Assembly (NCBI GenBank): GCA_963969395.1
Contig: OZ017803.1
Span: 13,268,001-13,332,000, forward strand
Direction: 5' to 3'
DNA length: 64,000 nucleotides
Source: Pseudoscleropodium purum
Taxonomy: Eukaryota; Streptophyta; Bryopsida; Hypnales; Brachytheciaceae
The translations under genes were made by a program, and so were the position numbers. Of this stretch, positions 49,317-61,803 are shown one piece after another (the first letter of the stretch is position 1; each line of letters starts with the position of its first letter). The notes under the pieces were generated by a model. That model ran no database searches. It saw only the letters and a program-made list of their open reading frames with translations, and had not been told where the DNA came from.

Positions 49317-51140
49317 GCTCAAATTCTATAGGAAATCAATTTTTCATTGATATTCTTTGACTATCAATGTGTAATTCTACTTAGAAGATAAGAAATTTTT
49401 TCTGAAGTATTGACCAATAATTTGAAAAAATGACTTTGCAACCATGGAGTGCTGATTTTCTAATTTTAGAATGGCACAATAAATAATTTCACCATGATTT
49501 TCTACACTATAATATAAACATGTAGAAAAATTTTCAGATTTTTGGTGCATAAATTGCATTTGATATGGATTGTCTTACTTTTAATTTAGAAATTTACAAT
49601 ATTTTCCATTTTTTTCAATATTTTTTATAATTTTTATGACTAGTAGAAGACGTACAATGACATTTCTAAAAAATAAATATGGAATACAAAAAATATTTTT
49701 CGTAGATAGTTGCAAAATAATATTTTGAAATAAATAGTTATAGCGGCTTGTTTTTTCATTTTGTAAGTAACATGTAAATCTTGGCAATTGTGAGCTTGAT
49801 ATGTTGGAATTTGGAGGTGTATGTTGACCAATGTTTGGCATTGGACTTATGGACATTAATTTTAATTGTGTGACTTTAGAATTCCATTATTTGTATCCCA
49901 GCCTCATTTGACCATTTTTGTCCTAGCTTCAAGCACAAACCAATGGTCACAAAGTGGACAAAACCTTGAAAGATCACTTTAGAAATTTGATAAACTAGTT
50001 CTCACCTAAAAGTCATTATTAGAATAACAAATTTCAATAAATCAAAATTTTATAAAAGTAGGCATATGTACAATTTGAAACTTTATAAATTTTAATACTA
50101 GAGCTATTAGTGATGCCTAAATGAAGGTTTTCAAAACGTGTTTTCTCGTTGAAAGACCTTGGCAATGGAAATTTTCATAGGAATATTGAAGCCCAAAAAG
50201 CAGTAGATTTTTATTGGAAATGAGTTTTCATTAATATACTTTTGCTATCCATTTGTGATAATTCTACTAAAAATATAAGAATTTTTTTGAAAGATTGTCT
50301 AAAGATTTGGAAAAGTGAATTTGCAACTATTGAATACGTGTTAGTTTTTTTTAATTCTAGAACGACATGATAAAAAATTATGCACTATGATGTTCTATAC
50401 TTTAATATAAACCTATGGAGAAATTTCTAGACTTTTCATTTTTTACTTAGAGATTCAATATATTATGAATCAAATTTTTAGTAAGAAATGTGAATTTTTA
50501 TAACTAAAAGAAGGTACATAATCACCTAGAAAATGATGTTTGAAAGTTAAATAGTTATAGTTCTAGGATTATAAGCTTGTGTTGATATAGAAGTCTTGGC
50601 GACTATAAACTTATTATGCTAGACTTTTGAAGTATATGTTGACTAATAGTCCATGTTGAAATCTATATTTAACAATTTTAATTCCTTTGGGTGCAAAATA
50701 GACCCTACGTATTGACTTTTGTTGTAAATCCCATTTGTTGTTTTAAATATCTTTTAATTTTTTCATTTAAAAAAATATACAATCCAAATTTTTATGGCCT
50801 GAAAAAAGAATATACTAAATTGCAAGGGATCCATCCATTGGCTTCCAAAAAAACTTTTGAACTCCTTCAATTGAAAAGGCATTGGATTTTCTCTTGGATC
50901 CCTCTCCTATGGTTACAAAATAGACCATACATTCCAATAGTTTTAATAAGTTCTATTAGTTGCTTTAAAAACATTTTAGCTGAGTCATTTTTCTTTTTTT
51001 AATTCTAAATTTTCTCCACCTTTGCAATGGCAATATAAATTGAATTCCAAAGGTTCCAATTGGTTCCCTCAAAAGCCTTTTTAACTCCCTAAAATGAAAA
51101 AACCCCTCTTTCGGGCTTCAATTTTAGTCGTGTGACTACA
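49317..51140 (+). repeat. Degenerate tandem duplications
   Basis: 49317-49870 aligns in direct orientation with 50205-50690 (shared TATAATATAAAC/TTTAATATAAAC, AAATAGTTATAG, GTATGTTGAC, TTTTAATT). A fragment at about 51118-51160 resembles 49860-49905 (GTGTGACT, ATTCCATTATTT). Within it, 50694-50890 is related to 50920-51100 (CAAAATAGACC(C/A)TAC...). So the block grew by successive local duplications and then diverged. No coding support. Confidence 0.6.
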
Positions 51141-51305
51141 AAATTCCATTATTTTTGTTGTGGCTTCAAAATTATGATATTTTCATCCTAAATTCAATTC
51201 ACCAATTTTTACAATCATCGCATCAATCAGAAAATTCCATGGTCAAGAAGTATATTATATTTATCAATACAAAAACTCCAAAGGTCACTCCAAAAATTTG
51301 CTTAA

Positions 51306-52226
51306 CCCCTAAAGTTCCATGACTATGTTTTCACGGAAAAAGCTCAAAAATTGCCATTTTTAGTACAAGTAGCAAATTTTTGAAAAAAAACTTTTTTTGG
51401 CATATGTGACCATAAGATCTTGTACTATGTAGCATCAAAAACATTTGGTTAAAATTTCAGACATTTCCTCTGTGTGGATTGCAAGATATAAGCATTCAAA
51501 CTTGCTAAAATCATTTTTTTTGCCCTGCACAAAACTGGGCAGCTGCACTTCACAAGCTCACTTTTCTATGAAAATTGATCAAGATGATGGTGATTCTTTG
51601 GATTCTTTTTCCTAGACAAGTTTTCTACAGGCTTAAAAAATTTTAGATCATTTCGTATCGTACAACATATAGGAAAAAAATTGTAAGTAGGTAGTAGTAG
51701 ACAATGATTCAAAATACTAAATTATTAAGAACTAAAATATGGAATTGAAAAATGATAATCCCAATGGTTGAAATTTTGTAATAAACAATTTACACCCTAG
51801 GATTTTATTTCTTTTCAAAAATATTGAAAATAAGGTAAGATATAGGATTTTTAAAGTTTATTATAGAGTGGGAATCCATAATTGCCCGCAAACAAAAAAA
51901 TTTCATAACTTTTGAATCGTTGATCAAGATGGAATGATTCAAAGCTCTTCTTGTATATGTAACTCTAGAAAACCAATTTCAAATTTTGGTTTTTGAAAAA
52001 AGTGATTTTTTCTAATCTGCCCAAACTGCTCAATTACAAAAAAGCAACATATTAGGCTATAACTTTTGACTCCTATTTCCAAATGTCATGAAATTTGTTG
52101 CATATGAAAGATATTCCTTGTCCGCACCTTCTATTAAATTTCAGCTTAAAATATGGAAAATTCTGGTCACAAGCACCTTTCCAAAATTTCTATGCAACCA
52201 AAAAACATAGGCCAATCCTGTAGGGG
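51306..52226 (+). mobile_element. TTAA-flanked element, family A, copy 5
   Basis: 921 bp between exact TTAA sites (51302-51305, 52227-52230), starting CCCCTAAAGTTCC and ending CTGTAGGGG. Closely matches 16816-17737 along its length, including GGGCAGCTGCACTTCA and TTAGGCTATAACTTTTGACTC. No transposase frame. Confidence 0.85.
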
Positions 52227-52230
52227 TTAA

Positions 52231-54792
52231 TGAATTTTGATCCAAAGGTTGTCACTAGAATTTTATAGTAATTTGAACTTTGAGCCCATAGGTCCAAAAT
52301 ACATAAAACCACCTTTGTCTACGTTTATTTATCAATTCTTTTTTTATGATATCAAGAGCTTAGAGGCTAAATATAAGGTTAGGGAGATTTGAATGTGACA
52401 ATTGAAACAAAGCGAACAGAATAAAACAAACAATCTCACTTAATAGAATAGATTTTCTTTACCAAATAATAAGTTGTATAATTTACTACATTAAACATCA
52501 TATATAATGTGGGCTACATTAGTTTCTATTTTTGTTTTTACATCATACAATAATTTTTTATTGAAAATGTTTTTTTAAATATAATAAGTACCTAATAGTT
52601 AAAGAGCTTTCATTGTCATTATCAAGGCTTTTTTTCCATTTTTTATGAAAGTGCTAAAGTGGCAATATAAAATTTTTTAATGGTGCTCCAAATTTCAACA
52701 TTCATCCACGTATTGGATAGAAAATATCATATTAATATAAATCACATGTCCATAATTCTATTTTCATTCATAATTTGATGATTTCATCCAAGATTATTTT
52801 TTAATTTGAAATTTTCTAGTAAAAAACTTCACATTTGGTTGCCATTTTTGGTCCAAATTATTTTTTTTGGTGAAATTTGGCACCAGGAAGCCAAAAAAAA
52901 GCCCTGGTATTTATACTAAGTTAGTAAGAAACAATACTTACAATAAAAAATTATAGTCTAGAATAAAAAACATTGTAGACATTAGTTTGGCCTACACTAA
53001 GTATGATGTTTAATGTAGTTGTTTACCATTTTTGTTGAAGATGAGTTCTTCAAACTCTAATTTGGCCCAAGCTTTGCAGTTGACTTTTCTTTGATGTTCT
53101 TCTTGAATTGCTCTCAGTCTCTCACCTTGCACGACATTTCTTGTAACCTATTTGTTATTCAACCTTCATGGGACCTATTCTAGTCACTGCCTCTTCCTCA
53201 AGTTTCAATTGTTGCAAACCCTAGTCATGTGACAACATTGTTCTTCTCTGAGGCCACACATCTATTAGTATTCTTTGAGTGAAGCTAGTTCTTTTTGTAT
53301 GTTCCGATGGTGGACTTGATGCTTACACTTTCTTTGGTGGACGTAACACTGTCCCTTTAGAGCCTGCATTTGTCGGGAGGGACACAATTTCTGAAAGTTG
53401 TGGATTTGACCTTCTTTTTACTTACAAGATTCTAATATTTACAATAGTTTATGTCTATTGAATAATAACAAATTAGTTGGATAACAAGTATCTATGCCAA
53501 GTATAGTTGCTTTTCCATTTTTTATTGACCTTGGAGTTGTAGGGACCTTATAAGTTTGCTTTCAAGTATGGCTTGAGAATCTTGTAAAAGATCAATTGTT
53601 GAGTTGTTACTCTTGCAAAGCAGAATGCATTTAGTAGTTTGCAAGATGGAGATTTTGATCGTGATAGTGCACATATTTGTTTTCTCTCCAAGGAGTAATC
53701 AAGAAGTGTTATGGAATGATAGGGAAGGAAATTAGCTTAAGGGCACTAATGGAGTGATGGGGAGCTTATGGTCATTTTGTGCCATACAAAATCACCTTTG
53801 TTGTCAGACAGGGAAGTCAAATATCAATGGAATGAGCAAAAGCAAGCACACAAGACATTTGGGCTTTTGTAAGTACATCTACCATCTTGTACAAAAAGAC
53901 TTGGTTAGATAGAGATGGATTTGACATGATGATGACGGATCGAGTTAGTTTTTAGATATGGTAGCATGGAAGAAAGCATCATGATAGGGGAATAGTGCAG
54001 CCAAAGAACCAAAATTTTCTAAAAGTGCTTTTTTGCATTGAATTCTTTATCAAGAGCCAACTTTCAGGTATGTTTATGCTCAAGGCTTTTTTTTTTGTGG
54101 TGTCATATCTCCACAGTACTACTATAGTAGGTTCATTGTGGCTCTTCGTTTGTTAGGTGTAGATTTTATGCCCTCGCGAAGGTTCCTTCCAAACTCGACA
54201 AAACATAGGTCATGGATCTTTCATTGACCATTTCTTATAGCATCATACTTAGGGCTAAGCAACATCAATAGTTTTAGAACCACTCTAGAGAACACACAAG
54301 GAGTAGTAGAAACTTCATGACTAACATCTTGAAATTAGATAGTATTAATTAATCTTAGCACAAATTTTTTTAAAACGTATCTACTTCTGGATTTCCACTT
54401 GGAGTATCAGCTCAAGTCAACATTGTTTCACATGTGAGTTTTTGAATAGTATTATGCTTGATGTGATGGGTTTTAACCAACAACAGACAAGTCTTGCTAC
54501 TAGGTTCTTATCATAGACAGGTATGGAAATCAAGCTTAAGTTAGCCACATAGGGGCAATAGTTGATACATTTCTATTGTTAGCTTTGGCGATGTATGATC
54601 AAAATATGAAGGCCAAGTTTATCTACTTAAAACGTTCTAAAAATTGTAGAAGATGACTGTACATTACAAAAGTGGAGTACTTGTGAATATGTTTGCACAT
54701 TGAAGGAATTCTAGAGAAGTTCAATAACATGTTCATTAATTATGGAGTGTGTAATGGGTGTAGTGATTACTAATTGAGATATTGGTGCACTA
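52231..54792. other. AT-rich to moderately complex spacer, no gene recognised
   Basis: 52231-53000 is plain AT-rich. 53000-54792 is of more balanced composition and may hold a decayed retroelement or gene, but frames are short (53279-53461) and no motif can be supported. Confidence 0.4.
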
Positions 54793-54795
54793 CTT

Positions 54796-55024
54796 CACTA
54801 TAAGAAACCAAAGTTTACTAATGTCAAAAAGGAACGAATTCTAGGTGATATTGAAAAAAGCAAACTCATGTTTTTATGTCAACAATGATGTCCAATATAA
54901 CATCAATGGACATCATTGTTGACATAAAACATGGATTTGTTTTTTTGATATCACCTCAGATGTCACTTAGAATTTGTTCCTTTTGATGTCAATCTGTCAT
55001 CTAAAATGAGGTTTTCTTATAGTG
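54796..55024. mobile_element. CACTA-type MITE
   Basis: 229 bp, starting CACTATAAGAAACC and ending GGTTTTCTTATAGTG. The two arms pair along much of their length (TATGTCAACAATGATGTCC and its complement at the centre). The trinucleotide CTT flanks both sides (54793-54795, 55025-55027). CACTA ends with a 3-bp duplication are diagnostic of the CACTA superfamily. Confidence 0.85.
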
Positions 55025-55027
55025 CTT

Positions 55028-57430
55028 GTAGGTTCAAGCTAATTGGGATAAAGTAGAGAATTTTAGGATGAAACGGAAAAATGGCTTGAACTCTATTGAT
55101 GATTAATTATTCCCCTCCACTTGCTCAGCATTCAAGTGTTTCTTGCAATTTTGAATTTGATGATCAAGAATGACAACATGGAGTAGCAAATCAAAAAGAG
55201 TAGTAGGCTTCAAAAATAGTTTTACATGTGGCAAAAGATCACCAATTGAATGAGCTCCATAGTGAGTTTTGTGATAGCTTAAATGACTAATTTTTCAGAT
55301 ATCTACAATCTCTATGGGTGTTTTTGAAGAGTTAAGTTGTGGGGTTGAAGTGACTCACCTAATTGTGAAATTAGAATATTGAGTAATCTGGTATCAGTTT
55401 TAAGTAGGTGGTGTGATCTGCTTTAGAATTACCTTGGCACTATAGAGTCTTCCACGGCTTGAGTACCATGCTTATCTGGATCAATACACCACCAACGACA
55501 TATGAATTGCTTATTGCTTGAATGTGACACTAGCGTCGTTTTTGACAACATACATGGACACCTTGACACGATTAGGGAAGCAATTTGGATGTGATGCATG
55601 TAATTTGGAACTAGAGCCAAGTCATCCTCACTCTAATGATTTTGTGTTTTTAATGTGCCGCAGATCTAAGAGCTCAGAATACTACCCTCCTCTGACGCCA
55701 ACTATTGTAGTGAGTCTTTTTCTTGAGGGGAGGGGTTGAGCAAAGTCTATGGAGGCTTTGGTAGGCAATCTTTTAGTAGATTAAGCCTTTGTGATGTCCT
55801 TTAGTTTGTGGTGTTTTCATGAGAATCTTTTCAAAACTTAGTGTACTTGTTTGTATGCACATAATCAATTCAACTAGCTTTTGAGGATTCAGCACATCAA
55901 GAGGTCGTTTACTTCCTAGTCTCATTAGCTTATTTGGAGATGTAGTGTCATGTGCAATTTGCCTTGAACTTATGAGAGCCCTTTTGTGAAATAGGTAGTT
56001 ACTAGAAAACTGACGTTGACATCACCAATATAGCTATCCAAGATCAAGTAGAGGTTGTAAGCGTTGCAAGCTACGGGCATCTACTATGAGTGTGTGCCCA
56101 TCATCTCTTGTTCCTCAAGTATATAAGTTTTGGTTGCTTTGGACATGGATCCTCTATGGTCAGATTATTTTGGGTTGAACTTTTCAATTTGAGAAAAAAG
56201 GTCATCATCAATTCCTGATCGAAAACGAGGGGCTTAGTGTGAAAATATTAGATTGTTTTTGATGTAAGTGTTGATTTGATTTGATGTTATTTGCTTGAAC
56301 AATTGGTTTGGATCCATATCCAAGATTGTATTTCTTTGGTGCAAGTCAGGTATTTTGTTGCTGTTGGTGTTGTTGCAAATGAAGTACATAACCATGTAAG
56401 TTGCCTCCATCATATGTAGTGAAGGTCACTTCAAAACACTTAACATTCAAACATTTATGGAGCCCACCCACATAGGTATGGTTTTGGGCTTAACTGTTGC
56501 TTCGAGTCTTTTTCCATGTACCTTCAATAAATTGCTAAGAAAGACAAACAGAAGTGACTCCAAGGTTTGATATATGTTAGTGTTAGCTTGTCTTTCAATA
56601 TCCAAGTAAACTCTTGTTCTTTCCCTATCAATCCTTATTCGTCATATTCGTTTGATGATTGTTTTCAACTTCAACATCAACATTAAGATGGTATTCAAAT
56701 CTTGGTCTGATCCAACAATCAGATACGACTTGACAAAACATCTCGGTATTTTCTAGAATCTATTGTCACAAACCTCGTCACATTGTAGATATGCCTGCCT
56801 CATAGATACTAGCTAGTGCTGAGTTTGTACATTTGTGTAGTTGTAAGGCCTTTAGTTTTTCGTGCTTATGGTTAGGCTATTTGTAAGCGATAAGAGTAGG
56901 AAGTTCTCATCAAGCGCACTTCCTGTAGGTTTTATTGGGCCTTCCTCCAAATCAATACCCAAAGTCTATAGTTCGCAACACAATTCGTGGAATCACTTTA
57001 TGGGGTTAGTTCACACTATATGGTTATGCTTTGTAACTAGATAGAGAAATACTTTAGTAGAAGCAGAGACAATTCTCTACTCCTAGATGACTCGCCACTC
57101 TGTGAAGCCTGGAGCATGTTGGATTTAGACCGATTCTTCTGCAAAGGTGTGTTGCGGTCGGACCACCCAATCATCCTCAATGCCCTCACCACAATCCTAT
57201 CCAATACGGACACATGTGGCCTTTGTCACCTGATATCTCTTGTATTTTCTCGTAGTTGGTGTCTTGACCTCCACTCGAACAAAGACCTCACATCCATGCA
57301 AGTCCAACTCCGTGTAATACCTTGTGGCTAGAAAGACTTTGCGCAACATTTGCTTCATGAGTGGCGCACATTATGTACTCATTGCATCTGTTTGCTTATT
57401 GACCCACCAATTGCAATCCGGCAAATGTAG
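55028..57430. other. Spacer of balanced composition, no gene recognised
   Basis: Several plus frames of 60-73 codons (55518-55739, 56862-57044, 57116-57331) are more protein-like than in the AT-rich zones but match nothing I know and are not linked by convincing splice sites. They may be decayed coding DNA. Confidence 0.4.
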
Positions 57431-58930
57431 ATGAAATTAAAAATAGGACTTGAGTTGGAGCTACAAATGATGGAAGACAATGCAGAGAGGTTTGGGCACA
57501 AACGCACATTTCATGGGCAAAGGGTAGAAGCGGAGGTTAGCATCAAAAGGATTCAAGAGTGGATGAAGATTTGCAAGAAGGAATATGGGCCAACTTGCGC
57601 CAATGTGTGGAAGGATGTCATCAAACAGTTGTCGCTGGGCATGCTAATAATCAATGTGGTCCACATGGCAGTAATTGAGGCACCTAGGGATTGTAGGTAT
57701 TTTGCTCTTAGTTATGTGTGGAGAAATATTAGTACAAAGTATCAAACTCTCTCAAAGAACGTGACTCAACGACTTAAGAGGGACAATCTTAAGACTATAG
57801 AGTTGCCAAGAATTATCTTGGACACTATCAAGCTTGTGCAAAAGCTAAAGAAAAGGTATCTATGGGTTGATGCTTTGTGTATTATTCAAGATGATATTAT
57901 CCACAAGGAGACCTAGATTGCAACAATGCAAGTGATCTATGGTGGTGTAACACTAACCATCTTTGTAGCTGGTGGAGACTTAGTACAAACTCCGCTCCTT
58001 GGACTAGAGCCGGGATCATGTCATAAGATACAAGATATTAGAAAGATCCAGTTGTTGCAGTTGACAGTGCCACTGAAGATTCTCCCTAAGACATTAGCCA
58101 CGTTAAAGTGGAATATGCATGGATGGACATTTCAAGAGCATATACTGTCAAGATGGCAACTTTTCACAAATGAGCAATTCTATTTTGAATGTGAGCATGA
58201 CGAGTTCTACAAGAATGTGATTGCTGAGAGTTGTATGGAATCAAGGGTGTATCCAAGACAATATTCTATGGGATGCTTTAAACTTCACATCCATCAAGGG
58301 CACCGAAAGTACGAAGACAAGTTGTATCAGAGGTATTCCAAGAAATTCATGGACTTAATTGTAACATATAGCATTCGACAATTCACAAATGATGATGATA
58401 TCTTCAATGCCATCTTTGCCCTTATCATTGTGCTTTCACACGACTTTGAAATGAGTCTTTTGGATCCGAACAAAGCATTTTTGTTTGGTATGCCAATGTC
58501 TATACTAGAAGATGCTATGCTGTGGCAACTAGCGCTAGATGCATCTACACATGAATGCTGCTTTGTGAAAGGGTTGGTCAGGCCAAGTTGGTCCTAGGCT
58601 GGCTAAAAGGGTGGTGTAATGTATATTGATAGTGATGGTGAGTCCATTTATTACTCTCACCTACCTAGGTCATATCAATTCCAAAAGGGATCCTTGTTGG
58701 ATGAATGGGTTATTGGCGATCTGGAGGGACAAGTGAGGCGGATTCCCCTACAAAGAATGGCATACCTTGGTGTTCTTGTATAATACAATGGACTTTCTAG
58801 TCCACCATGTACACTACTTGTTGAAGAGGGTGATAGTCTTGCATTAGGAATGCTATTGTTCTACACCACTATTGCATTTTTGAGGGTCTAAAAGGTTGGC
58901 AATCAAGTGGGCAAGATTGCCATGTTATAG
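57431..58930 (+). pseudogene. HET-domain (heterokaryon-incompatibility type) pseudogene
   Basis: One continuous frame (57431 to 58930) encodes a HET-domain protein interrupted by stops. Motifs in order: RIQEWMKICKKEYG, a short link, CRYFALSYVW, TLSKNVTQRL, ELPRIILDTIKLVQKL, YLWVDALCIIQDD, then TAG at 57914, VIYGGVTLTIFVAGG, FQEHILSRWQLF, FYFECEHDEF, and a C-terminal RPSWS followed by TAG (58595) and TAA (58604) where Trp is typical in this family. Later stops are at 58781, 58889 and 58928. In filamentous fungi HET domains set off cell death on self/non-self mismatch; a role in a plant is unknown. No frameshift is needed over 1.5 kb, so decay seems to be by point changes. An upstream in-frame TAG at 57428 makes the ATG at 57431 the earliest start; it is unspliced as far as I can see. 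Confidence 0.83.
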
Positions 58931-60517
58931 GGGGTCAGAGTCTATGGCAACAAGTTTCATTCAATATTTAAGATTTTGTTGAATATGTCACCACCTGCAA
59001 AGATGGGTAAGATCATGCTGCCAAACAACATTGATACATCAAAGCTCCTTGAATTTATAGTGTTCTCTTGTGCTTTTGTGGATCGCTTTGATCTTTTTTA
59101 TCAATAAGTATTTGGAAAATGCTATTTAGAGTGTTTATTGAATGTTATCGCAGTGGGGTGGGTCGGAAGGATAGGAAATGGAATGGATGTCTTGAAGAGA
59201 TTTGGGATTGGTATGATTGCGGAGGTGGCTTGAATTGCAACAGAATTCAAGGAGCAAGTGGTATGTTTGCAGTAACAAAAATGAGAGCAGGTTTCTTCAC
59301 ACGGCACCCACCAGCATAAATCATGTAACATCCTTTGGAGAGTTATAATTTGAACATCTCGACAAGATGTACAATGACTTCTAAGTTTTTGTCCCTATGA
59401 ATTGCTATGCCAAATGAGTGATATCTTTTGTTTCCACTCAAGATGTCAAATGGGCCTTTACATTGTTGCACCAAGAGGTGCTACACTTTTTGAGTGTATC
59501 TAGTGTGGGTTCTAAAATAAAACATCATTGTAATAGAGTTGCCAACAAAAATTAAAGACTTTTGTTTAAATGAAGTGACTCAAAATATTAGTCAATGTCT
59601 TGTAAAAGTTATGATTCACTCATTAATACAATGAGGCATCTACTATGAATGTGGTAGTGTGGCACATTGGGTATGATTTGTGTGACACAAATATGTGCAA
59701 AGGATGTGTTCTTTGTACTAAGTTACATTAAGGTGAGTACTCCCAAAACCGCCACTTTTTGCTACTAAGCCTATTTGCTAATCTTAGACTAGTCAGATTT
59801 TCATATGTTCTTATTGGCAAGTGAAAGGAGGTTCCAATACACCAAAGAACATGGCATTTGGATACTACTTGCAAAAGTTTTTAAGGAATATAGTTTGGTT
59901 CTAAAAGTGTTTCTTCCACATAGGTATAGAACTAACTTTGGAGATGTACACACAGTGTAGATGGTAGTTTAAAGTTAGTGGTACATTTGGGTGTACCTAC
60001 CTTATGTAGACCCCTTTGTACACCCTTCCACATGGTAGAATAAATTTGTTGTTCTCTTTTTATTACAAATCAACATATACTTGAAGCTCAAGTTGCAAGG
60101 GTTTTTAATAAAAGTGAAGCCCATAGTATCATTCCATATCAACATTGATGGCTTCAATAGTAGGTGGCAATGAGAGAGAGTACCTCATTCTTCAAAGACA
60201 TAATTTGGACAGGACCTTAAAGTAGTCATATGAAGTGGACCCTAGAGGGTGAGTTTATCCTTGGAGAAAACATAGGAATTTTTATTGTCACAGGAATTTT
60301 ATATCACCCATGATAATTTAAAATTTGAAAATTTTATTTCATGTTTGGAATTAAAGGCCCCTATTTATTGTAACTAGAAGAAGTGCAAGACATAGAATTG
60401 AAGTGGCACAAAATGTGGGGCAAATTTTTTTACAGTTATCGTGCAGAACACAAAATTCACCCTAGAAGGCCCACTTCAGATGACCAGTTTAACATCTTGC
60501 TCATGAGTCTATTATTG
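58931..60517. other. Spacer, no gene recognised
   Basis: The plus frame 59119-59319 (66 codons) directly follows the HET relic and might be unrelated. The rest is AT-rich with no boundary visible until the segmental duplication starts at about 60518. Confidence 0.4.
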
Positions 60518-61803
60518 GCTACACTTCCTCATGCCCATCAATACTCTTACCAACTTCAATTTCATTACAATTGATCTGCCTTTTCCTTGCTACTACTACA
60601 GTAAATTATTCTACTAGGTTGAAACAACCATTCCATGTTGGCATCTTTCAAATAGAAGTTAAGTGTGCATTGCATTGTTGGAGTGTAAACTTGTCTCACA
60701 TGATTTTGAGCTGCAGGTGATGTGATGGTGAAGTGAAACCAAGTGGGAAGAGATAATTTGGAAAGAGGCGCTCGTGAAGTGAAGTTGAGTTTTGCTTGAG
60801 GCATTTTTTGGCAATCATGGTGGTCTTGCAATAGTAGCTTGTTCAAGGTTATGTTGCACTTTGGTTGGTCATGGCTATTGTAAGTCAGCTTGACCTTTGT
60901 TGTAGCTTAATGTGAGGTTATGTGGTCCTCGTGATGTTTTTGTCACAATTTCAGTAGAGAGATGTTTGCATGATAGAAGAGTTCCAATTGTTGAGAATTA
61001 AACTTCAGCACCACTTGTATTCATATGTAAAAGTATTGAATGACTGATATTAATAATAGTATTTAGGTGCCTAATTACATTGAGAATAGAGTGATAAGAC
61101 GTCCATGCCCCCATTTGTAATGTGTTGAAGTGACCAAGAGCCATGTTTTACCTTATAGAGGTTTGCTTGTCATGTGGAGTTTTGGTTTTGCTGATGAATT
61201 AAGGATATTGAACAATGTGCTTTTCAAGAGTCACTGAAGAAATGTAATCATTTGTGGTAGTAAAATGAGCCCTTCCCTTTTGGAATTGTAGCTAGAATAG
61301 CTTTTTTTCCCTTTTGGAATATGTATATCTTGTGTGTGGGTTGGAAAGAGCACTAACTTAGTCAACTGTAGTTGGACTTCCTTTCTTTCTCGAAATGTTC
61401 AACATATGTAAGCCTCTGATTCTCATTCAATTGTAGAAATCCTAAATCTATGTCTACCATGTCCATGAAGCCTCTTTTATGGTAGTTTAAAGACAACTAA
61501 TTGCACCACTTCCGATTGGAAAGGATTAGGATTTTCGAAGGCAACCTCTTGTAGGTAACAACTGCTTTGTGACTAGTCGGATGATGACTAGTTGTGAGAG
61601 TGCAATCATTATGCAATCGTTTTTTGGTGGGTTTCATTCAGTACAATGTAGTGTTCTTTGCGCATACAATATAGTTGGGCAGTGCTTAATTAGGTTCGAC
61701 ATTCTTTGTTATTTAACATTTGAAACTTTGCATGTAACGTTTGAATTGTCATGATTGTAGTTGCAATGTTGTCATTGCGATTGTTGCGATGAGGTTTATC
61801 ACC

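Noticed and set aside
53700..54100. Possible decayed Ty3 reverse transcriptase/RNase H junction
   Set aside because: A few codons look suggestive but no motif can be placed with confidence and frames break every few dozen bases.
57431..58930. HET gene as two functional genes or by stop readthrough
   Set aside because: At least six stops lie in one frame, two of them at typical Trp sites of the PSWS region. Decay is the simpler reading.
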